DNA of 64,000 bases, from contig OZ251571.1 of the NCBI GenBank assembly GCA_965243565.1, forward strand, positions 930,001 through 994,000, given 5' to 3'. The translations under genes and the position numbers were made by a program. Origin of the DNA: CBDEVH01 sp965243565 (lineage in GTDB: Bacteria; Pseudomonadota; Gammaproteobacteria; Tethybacterales; Persebacteraceae). The notes beneath the pieces are model-generated. The model saw only the letters and a program-made list of their open reading frames with translations. It ran no database searches and was not told the origin of the DNA. How positions within the stretch are numbered: position 1 is the first letter of the stretch; the number at the start of each line of letters is the position of its first letter. This document shows, in pieces, positions 50,883-60,634 of this stretch.

Positions 50883-53039
50883 TTAGTCGTCGTCTTTCGT
50901 GTCCAAATCCATTAACTGCCTACGTAGCACTTTTTCACGTTTTGGATGACGCATTTTACGCAACGCTTTCGCTTCGATTTGACGAATACGCTCACGGGTA
51001 ACTTCAAATTGTCGTCCTACTTCTTCAAGTGTATAGTCGCTGTCAATATCGATGCCAAAACGCATCCGTAATACTTTTGCTTCACGTGGGGCAAGTTCGT
51101 TTTCAAAAAATTTGCGCATTATTTTTTTACGATCTTTGCGTTCGACATATTCCATTGGGTCAATGGCACTTCGGTCTTCAATAAAATCACCCAATGTCGC
51201 ATCATCATCACCGATAGGTGATTCCATCGATACCGGCTCTTTGGCAATTTTAAGAATACGGCGTACTTTATCGACTGTTAAGTTCATTTCGACGCTAAGC
51301 TCTTCGGGAGTTGGTTCTATCCCCTTTTTTTGCATTAATTGACGCGATACTCTATTTAGTTTGTTGATGGTTTCTATCATATGGACTGGAATACGAATAG
51401 TCCGCCCTTGATCCGCAATTGCTCGGGTAATGGCTTGACGAATCCACCATGTGGCATAAGTCGAAAATTTAAAACCACGGCGGTATTGAAATTTATCCAC
51501 TGCTTTCATTAAACCGATATTGCCTTCCTGGATTAAATCCAAAAAGTGTAAGCCACGATTGGTATATTTTTTAGCAATAGAAATCACCAACCGCAAATTG
51601 GCACGCACCATTGCTGTTTTAAATTCCATTACATGTTCCATGCCTTTTGCAATGTTCTTTTCTAAATCATGAAACTTAGCGATTTTTACTTTGTGTTTTT
51701 TGACCAAGCTAGTGATTTGTTTTTGCAAATTGGCAATTTCGATTACATATTGCTCGGTGCTGGATTTATATGATTTAGGAGGCAGACTTTCAAACCATTT
51801 TACGTTGACTTCATTGCCAACAAATGAATCTAAGAAAAAGTTTTTATTCATACCCATACGGCGAACGCATAAATTACGAATACGGCCTTCAATATCCGAT
51901 ATAATTTGTGCATCATCTCTAATAATAGCGACTAAGCGACGAATAAATTTTTCGGAAAAACAAAAACGAGTCATAACTTCGGAAATTTCAAGACTTAATT
52001 CTTTTTTATCTTTTTGTGAGCGGGCAGCATTAAATTTGTCATTGGCAATTTTAAGTCTATCCATTAACTCAAGAGATACTTGAGTTAACTCATTGCCCTG
52101 CAAACCTGGAGGTGTTGTCGTGCTGTTATCATTTTCATCAACCTCTTCGACTGCTGATATACTTTCTTCGTAGATATCATCCATGATGTCTTCAATCGCA
52201 ATTTCTTTATTGCGAATACGCTCACCTTCACGTAAGACTTCTTTTATAACTTCAGGAAATATCGATAAAACTTCAATAATATCACGCCAACCGCTCTCAA
52301 TGGCTTGTGCGATTTTTTTCTCTTCTTCGCGAGTAAGCAAATTAGAAGAACTCATTTCGCGCATGTACATCCGAACAGGATCAGTGGTACGCGTAATACC
52401 TACAAATGACGAAATCGCCGCTTCGGCTTGTTCGTCAATATCGTCATCCGTACTGATGCGTGTGCTTTCTTCGCCCAAAATAAGGTCATCGTGATCAGGT
52501 GTAGTATCAAAAACACGCACGCCGAAATCACGCAGATTATTGGCAATAATTTCGATGGCTTCGTCAATATCAACCATGTTATCAGGCAAGTGATCACTAA
52601 TAACGGGTCTCGTAATATAACCGTTTTTACGCACATGTTTAAAAATGCCGTAAAGACGACTTTTAGTGCTTTCATCGTCTTCTATTTCTTCAGAAGCACC
52701 GTCTTTGGTTACGGATTTCTTGTCTTTTTCGCGTTTTTTCTTGTTTTTAGTACGCTCGACTAATTCACGACGCATTTTACTAACCACCGCTTCGTGGCGA
52801 GCAGACATATTTACTCTTTTCGACATGGCTGTTCCATCGCCGTCTATATCGTTACTTAAATTATCGTTATCATCACTATCACTGTCATTATCACTATCAC
52901 TGTCACTGTCATTATCACCAATTTCTTCAGGTTCATTAGCCATTTTTACCAATTCCTCTTCTTCTGCTAATAATTGTTCTTGGCTTAGTTCTTTTTTGGA
53001 TACTTTTTCTGTCTTGGCTTTTGTCTTACTCTTTGCCAC
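50883..53039 (-). CDS. rpoD: RNA polymerase sigma-70 factor, vegetative
   Basis: Primary sigma factor. The 718-residue frame begins with a Lys-rich and then acidic region (EIGDNDSDSDSDNDSD), followed by region 1.1, the non-conserved domain, region 2 (IQEGNIGLMKAVDKFQYRRG; YATWWIRQAITRAIADQ) and region 4 (LRMRFGIDIDSDYTLEEVGR). The GTG at 53039 has no obvious ribosome binding site; an ATG at 52943 follows GAGG. The frame remains homologous to the Lys/Ala repeats upstream (ATSKVVKDTKTSKPVAKSK), so the true start may lie at 54216 and the open frame is now interrupted. tRNA-CAT follows directly. Confidence 0.95.
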   Translation of the reverse strand: MAKSKTKAKTEKVSKKELSQEQLLAEEEELVKMANEPEEIGDNDSDSDSDNDSDSDDNDNLSNDIDGDGTAMSKRVNMSARHEAVVSKMRRELVERTKNKKKREKDKKSVTKDGASEEIEDDESTKSRLYGIFKHVRKNGYITRPVISDHLPDNMVDIDEAIEIIANNLRDFGVRVFDTTPDHDDLILGEESTRISTDDDIDEQAEAAISSFVGITRTTDPVRMYMREMSSSNLLTREEEKKIAQAIESGWRDIIEVLSIFPEVIKEVLREGERIRNKEIAIEDIMDDIYEESISAVEEVDENDNSTTTPPGLQGNELTQVSLELMDRLKIANDKFNAARSQKDKKELSLEISEVMTRFCFSEKFIRRLVAIIRDDAQIISDIEGRIRNLCVRRMGMNKNFFLDSFVGNEVNVKWFESLPPKSYKSSTEQYVIEIANLQKQITSLVKKHKVKIAKFHDLEKNIAKGMEHVMEFKTAMVRANLRLVISIAKKYTNRGLHFLDLIQEGNIGLMKAVDKFQYRRGFKFSTYATWWIRQAITRAIADQGRTIRIPVHMIETINKLNRVSRQLMQKKGIEPTPEELSVEMNLTVDKVRRILKIAKEPVSMESPIGDDDATLGDFIEDRSAIDPMEYVERKDRKKIMRKFFENELAPREAKVLRMRFGIDIDSDYTLEEVGRQFEVTRERIRQIEAKALRKMRHPKREKVLRRQLMDLDTKDDD

Positions 53040-54216
53040 TGGTTTGCTTGTTTTAGTGTCCTTAACAACCTTAGATGTTGCCCCTACCGCTACTGCTTTG
53101 CTTGCTTTGGCAACAGGCTCTTGTTCATGTTACTTTGTCCTACTTTTTTAACAGCTACTGTTTTTGCTTGCTTTGCTACTGCAACAGGCTCTTGTTCAGA
53201 TGTTACTTTGTCTGCTACTTTTTTAACAGCAACTTTTTTGCTTGTTTTAGTGTCCTTAACAACCTTAGATGTTGCCACTACCGCTACTGCTTTGCTTGCT
53301 TTGGCAACAGGCTCTTGTTCAGATGTTACTTTGTCTGCTACTTTTTTAACAGCAACTTTTTTGCTTGTTTTAGTGTCCTTAACAACTTTAGATGTTGCCA
53401 CTACCGCTACTGCTTTGCTTGCTTTGGCAACAGGCTCTTGTTCAGATGTTACTTTGTCTGCTACTTTTTTAACAGCAACTTTTTTGCTTGTTTTAGTGTC
53501 CTTAACAACTTTAGATGTTGCCCCTACCGCTACTGCTTTGCTTGCTTTGGCAACAGGCTCTTGTTCAGATGTTACTTTGTCTGCTACTTTTTTAACAGCA
53601 ACTGTTTTTGCTTGATGTTTATCGCTACTGCTTTGCTTGCTTTGGCAACAGGCTCTTGTTCAGATGTTACTTTGTCTGCTACTTTTTTAACAGCAACTTT
53701 TTTGCTTGTTTTAGTGTCCTTAACAACCTTAGATGTTGCCACTACCGCTACTGCTTTGCTTGCTTTGGCAACAGGCTCTTGTTCAGATGTTACTTTGTCT
53801 GCTACTTTTTTAACAGCAACTTTTTTGCTTGTTTTAGTGTCCTTAACAACCTTAGATGTTGCCCCTACCGCTACTGCTTTGCTTGCTTTGGCAACAGGCT
53901 CTTGTTCAGATGTTACTTTGTCTGCTACTTTTTTAACAGCAACTTTTTTGCTTGTTTTAGTGTCCTTAACAACCTTAGATGTTTCTATCGCTACTGCTTT
54001 GCTTGCTTTGGCAACAGGCTCTTGTTCAGATGTTACTTTGTCTGCTACTTTTTTAACAGCAACTTTTTTGCTTGTTTTAGTGTCCTTAACAACCTTAGAT
54101 GTTGCCACTACCGCTACTGCTTTGCTTGCTTTGTTTGCTACTTTTTTTACTGATTCTGTATCGCTTTTTTTAGCAGTTGATTTTTTAGACGAAGAAGCGG
54201 GAGTTTTAGTTGGCAT
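53040..54216 (-). pseudogene. Lys/Ala-rich repeat extension of rpoD, frame broken
   Basis: From an ATG at 54216 (MPTKTPASSSKKSTAKKSD) the minus strand encodes tandem 41-residue units with core ATSKVVKDTKTSKKVAVKKV and VADKVTSEQEPVAKASKAVA. About nine copies of the 123-bp unit are visible; four are in one frame to a stop at 53584. A shortened unit near 53584-53620 shifts the frame, and two 2-bp losses near 53130-53145 shift it again; the last unit is in frame with rpoD. Many Betaproteobacteria and some relatives have Lys/Ala-rich N-terminal sigma70 tails, so I read this as the rpoD N-terminus with indels in a repeat, real or from assembly. A separate histone-like protein is the alternative. 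Confidence 0.6.
53101..54130. repeat. 123-bp tandem repeats, about nine copies
   Basis: The plus-strand core ggcaacaggctcttgttc recurs at about 53110, 53169, 53303, 53426, 53549, 53644, 53767, 53890 and 54010. Spacing is mostly 123 bp; the 53110-53169 and 53549-53644 steps are shorter (about 59 and 95 bp), marking two truncated copies that both carry the variant actgtttttgcttg. The near identity of copies implies recent unequal exchange. Confidence 0.93.
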
Positions 54217-54363
54217 ATTTAAGCGACTTTGAAAAATCAATAAAATTCCTTGAAAAAGGAACAAACAAGTCTGTAATTATATCATATAACGTTACTAAAG
54301 CCTTGCAGATATACCCACATTCACACGGTATAATGTTTTACAAGAAAAGTATTAAGGTGCAAT

Positions 54364-54682
54364 ATGCCACAATTTATAATCATGTACATCGGTGGCAAAC
54401 AAACCAGCTAGTCAAGAAGAAGGACAACAACACTTTAAAAAATACCAAGAATGGTTAACATCTTTAGGCAATGACTTGGTATCTGCCATGAACCCAATAA
54501 AAAATATTCACACTATTAGCCCCGATGGTCAATCTAAAAAGGATAATATCTCTCAATTATCTGGCTATACAATCATTAAAGCCGATTCTATGGAAGATGC
54601 TCTAGTAATGGCAAAAGCATGTCCTTTTCTTGATATTCAAGGCACGTTGCAGCTGGCTGAATTAATACAAATGCCTTCGTGA
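54364..54682 (+). pseudogene. YCII/DGPF-domain protein, frameshifted
   Basis: A YCII-related small protein whose natural start is the ATG at 54364 (MPQFIIMYIGG). The frame breaks in the AAA at 54397-54399; removing one A continues it as NKPASQEEGQQHFKKYQEWL and on through GYTIIKADSMEDALVMAKACP, which matches the DGPF/YCII fold (beta strand, helix, conserved CP). Without repair, translation could begin only at a GTG at 54392. The family is of unknown function, often linked to sigma factors of the ECF type; here the neighbour is rpoD, divergently placed. Confidence 0.7.
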
Positions 54683-54695
54683 ATTTTGAGTTTTC

Positions 54696-55454
54696 TTACT
54701 CACTGCTTTTGCGGTTAGTGTTAAAATCAAAATTATCACCAAGATAAATTTGTTGGGCTACTTCGTTGTTTATTATCTCGGTAGGCGTACCTTCTACACG
54801 TACTCGCCCTTGGTCTAATATGTAAGCACGGTCGCAAATATTTAAAATTTCGCGGACACTGTGGTCTGTAATGATGATGCCAATATTTCTGTTTTTTAAA
54901 TTAAATATAATCTCTTGTAATTCTTTTATCGCTATGGGAGCAACTGCCGCAAAAGGCTCATCCATTAAGATAAAGGATGGACTGCTTGCCAATAGCCGCG
55001 CGATTTCTACACGGCGACGTTCACCACCTGATAGTTCAGTTGCATTTGAATTTGCCAAATAGCCTATGCCCAATTCTTCTAGTATGGTTAATGCTGTTTT
55101 GGTATTTTTACTATCTGAATTTTTAGGATTGACGATTTCAAGTATCGCTTTAACGTTGTCTTGGGCAGTTAAATCAGAAAAAATAGATTTTTCTTGTAGC
55201 AAATAAGCCAATCCCATGCGTGCTCGTTTATGTATGGGGAGCGTTGATATATTGTTGCCGTTTAGAGTAATGGTCCCATGGTCTGGTTTTACCAAACCGA
55301 CTATCGAATAAAAACAACTGGTTTTGCCTGCACCGTTGGGACCTAGTAGCCCTACAATCTCACCCGCATTGACGTATAAAGAGATGTCGTCTAAAATGAC
55401 TTTGTTACGAATTTTTTTTGCTAGTTTATCAACGACTAAGCCTGATTTTTCCAT
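54696..55454 (-). CDS. lptB: LPS export ABC transporter ATPase
   Basis: Cytoplasmic ATPase of the LptB2FG machine that drives lipopolysaccharide export. The 252-residue protein has the Walker A motif GPNGAGKT (38-45), Q-loop LLQEKSIF, signature LSGGERRRVEIARLL and Walker B FILMDEPFA. It overlaps the end of lptA by one base. lptC and the rpoN that often follow are not adjacent in this window; the downstream gene is the divergent YCII-like one. Confidence 0.95.
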   Translation of the reverse strand: MEKSGLVVDKLAKKIRNKVILDDISLYVNAGEIVGLLGPNGAGKTSCFYSIVGLVKPDHGTITLNGNNISTLPIHKRARMGLAYLLQEKSIFSDLTAQDNVKAILEIVNPKNSDSKNTKTALTILEELGIGYLANSNATELSGGERRRVEIARLLASSPSFILMDEPFAAVAPIAIKELQEIIFNLKNRNIGIIITDHSVREILNICDRAYILDQGRVRVEGTPTEIINNEVAQQIYLGDNFDFNTNRKSSE

Positions 55455-56122
55455 TAGTACACCGCTTTTACTCGCTCAGAAGCAGATAATTCCCCAGTTT
55501 TAGTGTTAATGCCTATGGATTCACCACTTATTTTAATATCACCTCGGTTGACTTGCGCATTGCCAAGTAATTTAACCATATTTTTTGCCAAATTGGCTTC
55601 AATACGATCAGATTTAAATTGAATTTTTTCCATGCCATCTTTAACTATCCAAGTACCCATAACGTTACCCACTAGCGTTAAAAACTGACGTTTGCGCTCA
55701 AAGTCAATGGCATCAGCACGAATATTATAAGAGCCGCAATTGCGGTTGGCACACACATTAACACCACCTTGCATTTTTAGACGTTCTTTACTTTGATTGA
55801 AGTTAATTTCTTTGCCAAATTCCCCGTGTATGTGGTATTTGGCACAGTCGGTACAGAATCCTTGAATAAGGTTTCCGTTTAAAATAAAATGATTTTTTTC
55901 GCCCTCTTTTTTTACATTGAGTGTATCGCCAATCAATTCAAAGGTATTGGAATAAATTTTTACATTGCCAGAAAAAGTGGTTTTTTTTTCAGATTGAAAA
56001 TGTTCTGCATTGTCACTCTCAACTTGAATAGACGGTTTTTCGGCGGCTTGTGTACCACTAATGATAAAAACCAAACTCAGGCTAATCAATAAACATTTCA
56101 ATAAATAGGGTGTGCTTACCAT
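55454..56122 (-). CDS. lptA: LPS transport periplasmic protein
   Basis: Periplasmic bridge of the Lpt pathway. The 222-residue precursor has a signal peptide (about 1-26, ending GTQA) and the OstA-like beta-jellyroll repeats (IQVESDNAEHFQSEKKTTFSG, FELIGDTLNV, INFNQSKERLKMQGGVNV). Two cysteine pairs (CTDC and CANRNC) are not usual in LptA and may form disulfides. It overlaps lptB and follows chaC on the same strand by ten bases. Confidence 0.9.
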   Translation of the reverse strand: MVSTPYLLKCLLISLSLVFIISGTQAAEKPSIQVESDNAEHFQSEKKTTFSGNVKIYSNTFELIGDTLNVKKEGEKNHFILNGNLIQGFCTDCAKYHIHGEFGKEINFNQSKERLKMQGGVNVCANRNCGSYNIRADAIDFERKRQFLTLVGNVMGTWIVKDGMEKIQFKSDRIEANLAKNMVKLLGNAQVNRGDIKISGESIGINTKTGELSASERVKAVY

Positions 56123-56131
56123 AGCAAGATT

Positions 56132-56719
56132 TTAACCTTTTTTATGTAGTTGTTGACATAATCTGTTTAATTTTGGACTATTTACCTGCATTTGCATAAG
56201 TGCTTTCTGGCTGTTATCAATGTACTCTAAGTTAGTCCCTCCTATGCCCTTGCCTTTAGAAATTATATCTTTAATTTTTTCTAGTGGCATGGGGACAGCG
56301 TATTTAGGCGTATGCCTATTGACTACAAAAGTGAGCACTTTCTTTTTTATACCTTGTGCGGTTTTGACGGTTAAATAGCGAGGAATATAAGCATCGGCAA
56401 ACATCTCACGTTCAAATAAGTAAGTAATGACTTGCTCTTGCTTATTTTTAATAATTTCAAATACAACTCCATTACAACAACCGCCCTTGTCTAAACCAAA
56501 GCATAAGCCCGGCGCCGCCTCTGTACCGCGATACACGGTTGAATAAATGGCTAAACGCCGATGATAGCCATACAAACAAGCCGCTTCGTGATTTTTATAA
56601 GGGAAATCAGGATTCCACATGAGCGAACCATAGGCAAAAACAAATAAATCACCCTGACAACATTGCAAAAAAATCTGTTTTTTTAGTGTGGCTAACTTTT
56701 GTTCTAACGTTTCGTCCAT
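56132..56719 (-). CDS. ChaC-family gamma-glutamylcyclotransferase
   Basis: Breaks down glutathione to 5-oxoproline and Cys-Gly. From the ATG at 56719 the protein is 195 residues with the family substrate loop FAYGSLMWNP near residue 28 and the catalytic Glu region FEREMFADAYIPRYL near residue 101. The start at 56761 in the longer frame lacks conserved residues. It lies in the lpt direction, ten bases upstream of lptA, and is divergent from perM. Confidence 0.88.
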   Translation of the reverse strand: MDETLEQKLATLKKQIFLQCCQGDLFVFAYGSLMWNPDFPYKNHEAACLYGYHRRLAIYSTVYRGTEAAPGLCFGLDKGGCCNGVVFEIIKNKQEQVITYLFEREMFADAYIPRYLTVKTAQGIKKKVLTFVVNRHTPKYAVPMPLEKIKDIISKGKGIGGTNLEYIDNSQKALMQMQVNSPKLNRLCQQLHKKG

Positions 56720-56779
56720 TGGTAAGATTATACGGACAATAATACCAATAATCCCTGTCAATGTTAGAATAGACCAATT

Positions 56780-57817
56780 ATGATTGCCTCTATTAAGTAC
56801 CTCATCGCATTTGTTGTTTTTATTGCATTGGTTGCGTTTACTTCTTCAATTGCATCGGCTTTAATGCCTTTTGTTTTAGCCGCAATTTTAGCCTATGTTA
56901 CCTCTCCCCTAGCCAATTTTATAGAGACAAAAGGGTTGTCAAATACGCTTTCTGCTACTGTTATTACCTTTTTATTATTGCTTATTTTGTTTATTTTACC
57001 GTTGATTTTAATTCCATTAATTGCACAGCAATTTCAACAAATTGTTACCTTAATTCCTAAAATTGTCGAGTTATTACAAAATTGGTTGGGTGAAGATTTA
57101 GTCGGTAATATTAAGGATTCTCTAGCAGAACAAATTCCCAATGTTGGTGTAGATACGCTACAAAACACGGCTTTGTCTATTTCCAGCGTCGTTACTTCTG
57201 GTTTTGCTGCAATTACTGCTTTTCTTACCGTATTACTAATTACCCCGCTTTCAACCTTTTATTTAATCCGTGACAGAAAATCCATCAGTGGCGAACTAAC
57301 TGATTTACTCCCCCCTGCCATGCGCGAGCGTACATTGCTTTTAACCAACGATTTTGACAACGTATTGGGTGAGTTTTTGCACGGACAACTGATTGTCATT
57401 GTTGTGATGAGCGTTTTTTATTCCTTACTATTGCGTCTGGCTGGTTTGGAGTTTGCCCTGACCATTGGTGTTATTAGCGGTTTACTAACCTTTATTCCTT
57501 TTGTTGGGTTTATTGTCGGTTTGCTTTTAGCAGTATTGGTTAGTTTGACCAACTTTACTTCATGGATTGATTTATTTATTATTATCAGTATTTTAGGGAT
57601 AGGCACCACCATCGAAAGCATTTTTATTACCCCGCGTTTTGTCGGTGAGCGCGTCGGCTTGCATCCTTTATTAATATTACTGGCATTGGCTATACTGGGT
57701 GATTTATTCGGCTTTATTGGTTTATTACTGTCATTGCCTTTTGCTTCTATTTTATTGGTTTGTTTCCGACATCTGCGTCGTTATTACATTAACAGTAATT
57801 TTTATGGCAGTGAATAA
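56780..57817 (+). CDS. perM: AI-2E family transporter (PerM-like)
   Basis: A 345-residue multi-helix membrane protein of the AI-2 exporter/PerM permease family. The pattern SIASALMPFVLAAILAYVTSP near residue 24, the coiled stretch and the C-terminal ITPRFVGERVGLHPLLILLA are typical. Substrates in this family vary (AI-2, small ions); not determinable here. It overlaps hda by 14 bases, the usual perM-hda order of Gammaproteobacteria. Confidence 0.9.
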   Translation: MIASIKYLIAFVVFIALVAFTSSIASALMPFVLAAILAYVTSPLANFIETKGLSNTLSATVITFLLLLILFILPLILIPLIAQQFQQIVTLIPKIVELLQNWLGEDLVGNIKDSLAEQIPNVGVDTLQNTALSISSVVTSGFAAITAFLTVLLITPLSTFYLIRDRKSISGELTDLLPPAMRERTLLLTNDFDNVLGEFLHGQLIVIVVMSVFYSLLLRLAGLEFALTIGVISGLLTFIPFVGFIVGLLLAVLVSLTNFTSWIDLFIIISILGIGTTIESIFITPRFVGERVGLHPLLILLALAILGDLFGFIGLLLSLPFASILLVCFRHLRRYYINSNFYGSE

Positions 57818-58577
57818 TTCTTACAATAAAAAGAACACTTTACCATTTTCGGTTAGTCCACACACTTTACTTGATTTTATTCAAGGCAATAATGGCGAAG
57901 TTATTACAGAAATTAAAAATTTAATCAGTAATAACCATGAAAATTCTCTACCAAAATCCAACAGTATTTTTGTGTGGGGCGATAAAAGTGTTGGCAAAAC
58001 TTTTTTACTTCAGTCGGCACTGGCTTATGCGCGACAGTATAATAAAAATGCTTATTATATTAACGGGAAAACTGACAACGTTATTCCCCCACTTGAAGCC
58101 AATGGCTTGCTGATTATTGATAATATAGATGCACTTGAACAACAAAGCCAAGTTGAATTGTTTGACTGGTGCAATGAACTACAAAAACAAAAAACAAAAA
58201 AAAGCCTGTTGGTTAGTAGTCGTACATCACCTAGCGATTTGCCTCTTTATAACGAAATTAAAACACGCTTATTATCAGACTTTGTTGTACGATTACAACC
58301 ACTGTCTGAAGACGATAAAAAACAAGCGTTAATTAATTACGCCAAGCGCAATGGTTTTCAACTGTCTGATACCATCGCCAATTTGTTTTTATGGCGGCTT
58401 CCACGCGGAATGAATGATTTGGCTTCTGCTCTAAAAGAACTGGATTCTTTTTTGATTCTCGAAAAAAAGCCATTGACAGAATATCAAGTGCGGCAATGGC
58501 TGCAAAACAAAGAGTCAATACAAAATGATGCACCCGCAGTAACCCAAGCAACCCAAGCAACCAAAAACGACTCCTGA
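57804..58577 (+). CDS. hda: DnaA-homologue Hda (regulatory inactivation of DnaA)
   Basis: From the ATG at 57804 the product is 257 residues with an AAA+ fold: Walker A region VWGDKSVGKTFLLQS near residue 59, Walker B LLIIDNIDAL near 107, and a DnaA-like lid with RLPRGMNDLASALKELD near 199. It lacks a DNA-binding domain IV. With the beta clamp it promotes ATP hydrolysis by DnaA. The glutamine-rich, repetitive tail (TQATQATK) is unusual. It overlaps perM and its stop overlaps the hemH start. Confidence 0.85.
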   Translation: MAVNNSYNKKNTLPFSVSPHTLLDFIQGNNGEVITEIKNLISNNHENSLPKSNSIFVWGDKSVGKTFLLQSALAYARQYNKNAYYINGKTDNVIPPLEANGLLIIDNIDALEQQSQVELFDWCNELQKQKTKKSLLVSSRTSPSDLPLYNEIKTRLLSDFVVRLQPLSEDDKKQALINYAKRNGFQLSDTIANLFLWRLPRGMNDLASALKELDSFLILEKKPLTEYQVRQWLQNKESIQNDAPAVTQATQATKNDS

Positions 58578-59680
58578 TGAAATTACAAGGAGATACTGAT
58601 TTTGCACATGATTCAAACTCGACTATTGGCGTTTTATTGGTAAATTTAGGCACACCCGAAGAACCCACCGCTAAAAAAGTTAAGCCTTATCTACGACAAT
58701 TTTTAAGTGATAAACGCGTCATCGAAGCACCACAAATAATTTGGTGGTTTATTTTAAATTTTTTTATATTGCCTTTTCGTTCGGTTCGATCGGCGGCAGC
58801 CTATAAAAAAATATGGACAGACGAAGGCTCGCCTTTGCTGGTTAATGCCAAAGAACAAACTCACTGTATTGGCAAAAAACTTCCTCACTGTAAAGTAGTA
58901 TTGGGCATGAGTTATAGCACCCCTTCTATTGCCAGTGCATTACAAGAACTAAAAAAACAACACTGTCGGCATCTTATTGTCTTGCCACTTTATCCACAGT
59001 ATTCGAGCACTACCACCGGATCGGTGTATTGTGATGTCAGCAAAGAATTATCCACATGGCGGTATATTCCGCATTTTCGTTTTATTGCTGATTATTGCAG
59101 CGACCAACGTTACATTAGTGCATTGGCTAATTCCATTCAATCTAATTCAAATAACGATAGAGATTTGCTTATTTTTTCATTTCATGGCACACCCACTAAT
59201 ATGCTATTAGCAGGAGACCCTTATCATTGCCTATGCCATAAAACAGCACGCCTAACTGCTACCAAACTCGGATTAACCGACACACAATGGAAAGTAACTT
59301 TTCAATCACGCTTTGGGAGAACGCCTTGGTTGCAACCTTATACCGATAAGACACTCGAAAAATTAGCCACTGACGGTATCAAAAAAGTAGATGTGGTTTG
59401 TCCTGCTTTTTCTGCTGACTGTCTTGAAACCCTTGAAGAAATCGCTCAAGAAAATCGTGACATTTTTATAAAAGCCGGTGGTGAAACTTATCGTTATATT
59501 CCTGCTTTAAATTCTGATGCAGCACATATTGATTTTCTTAGTAATTTAATTCAAGACGCCACTCAAGATTGGCAAGCTAGTATCGGTATTAACAACAAAG
59601 AACGCGACTTACAGCAGCAGCAATATAGTAATCTTGCAACCCTTCCTTTTTATTCCTCAAACTACAAAAACCATGACTGA
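58577..59680 (+). CDS. hemH: Ferrochelatase
   Basis: Inserts iron into protoporphyrin IX, the last step of heme synthesis. The 367-residue protein has the N-terminal motif GVLLVNLGTPEEP near 18-30, the metal-site FSFHGTPTNMLLAGDPY near 200 and the YSSTTTGSVY stretch near 139. The ATG overlaps the hda stop (TGATG). It overlaps the agmatinase-like start by eight bases, so this part of the window forms one chain perM-hda-hemH-speB-like. Confidence 0.95.
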   Translation: MKLQGDTDFAHDSNSTIGVLLVNLGTPEEPTAKKVKPYLRQFLSDKRVIEAPQIIWWFILNFFILPFRSVRSAAAYKKIWTDEGSPLLVNAKEQTHCIGKKLPHCKVVLGMSYSTPSIASALQELKKQHCRHLIVLPLYPQYSSTTTGSVYCDVSKELSTWRYIPHFRFIADYCSDQRYISALANSIQSNSNNDRDLLIFSFHGTPTNMLLAGDPYHCLCHKTARLTATKLGLTDTQWKVTFQSRFGRTPWLQPYTDKTLEKLATDGIKKVDVVCPAFSADCLETLEEIAQENRDIFIKAGGETYRYIPALNSDAAHIDFLSNLIQDATQDWQASIGINNKERDLQQQQYSNLATLPFYSSNYKNHD

Positions 59681-60626
59681 ACACAGCTATAGCAGCGGCA
59701 GATTAAACTTGCCTTTTGTCGGCATTACGACCTTTGCTAAAAAACCTTATATTGAAAACTGGGACAACATCAACGCCGATGTTGCCATTATTGGTGCGCC
59801 TTTTGATAGCGGCACACAATACCGCTCGGGCACACGATTTGGACCCCGTGCTGTACGCGAAGCCTCAACGTTATTTTCGTTTGGTCATGCCGGTGCTTAT
59901 GACCATGAAGACGATGCCACTTATTTGGGCAGTGATGTTCGTATGGTTGATATGGGAGATGCAGATATTATTCATACCGACACCGAAAAAAGCCATAGCA
60001 ATATCGAATTTGCAGTCAAAAAAGCACTTGCTGCCAATGCCTTGCCGGTTGTTATTGGCGGTGACCATTCTGTTAATATTCCTTGTATTCGTGCCTTTGA
60101 TAAACAGCCACCTTTTCATCTATTACAAATCGATGCCCATCTTGATTTTGTCGATGAACGACATGGCGTGCGACACGGGCATGGCAATCCCATGCGACGT
60201 GCTGCCGAAAAACCTTATGTCCAAGGACTAACCCAAGTTGGTATTCGCAATGTTTCTTCTACCGCCAAAGAAGGCTATGAAGATGCACGAAAAATGGGCA
60301 GTCATATTTTTTCGGTGCGGCAACTTCGTGATTATGGCAATGATAAAATTGCAGCCACGATACCTGATAATATCCCCGTTTATATAACCATAGACATTGA
60401 TGCTTTTTGCCCTTCCATTGCCGCTGGCACAGGAACGCCGAGTCATGGTGGTTTTTTATATTACGAAGTGCTAGAACTACTACAAACTGTCGTCAGACAA
60501 CACAAAATAATAGGCATTGATTTAGTCGAAGTCGCCCCCGTTTACGACCCTAGCGAATCCACTCAAATACTTGCTGCACAATTATTATTAAATTTAATTG
60601 GTTTTATATTTCATATACAAAAATAG
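59673..60626 (+). CDS. Agmatinase-like ureohydrolase
   Basis: A 317-residue arginase/agmatinase superfamily enzyme with all metal-binding motifs: GGDHSV, DAHLDFVDE and DIDAFCPSIAAG. From the ATG at 59673 the N-terminus reads TEHSYSSGRLNLPFVG. The FGPRAVREAST motif supports the agmatinase branch, but related guanidinobutyrase or guanidinopropionase activities cannot be excluded. It would make putrescine and urea from agmatine. It overlaps hemH. Confidence 0.88.
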   Translation: MTEHSYSSGRLNLPFVGITTFAKKPYIENWDNINADVAIIGAPFDSGTQYRSGTRFGPRAVREASTLFSFGHAGAYDHEDDATYLGSDVRMVDMGDADIIHTDTEKSHSNIEFAVKKALAANALPVVIGGDHSVNIPCIRAFDKQPPFHLLQIDAHLDFVDERHGVRHGHGNPMRRAAEKPYVQGLTQVGIRNVSSTAKEGYEDARKMGSHIFSVRQLRDYGNDKIAATIPDNIPVYITIDIDAFCPSIAAGTGTPSHGGFLYYEVLELLQTVVRQHKIIGIDLVEVAPVYDPSESTQILAAQLLLNLIGFIFHIQK

Positions 60627-60634
60627 TTAGACTT

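Noticed and set aside
53075..54232. Long plus-strand ORF of CYFFNS/FACF-type repeats
   Set aside because: Mirror image of the Lys/Ala-rich minus-strand repeats adjoining rpoD; hydrophobic antisense frames are an expected by-product.
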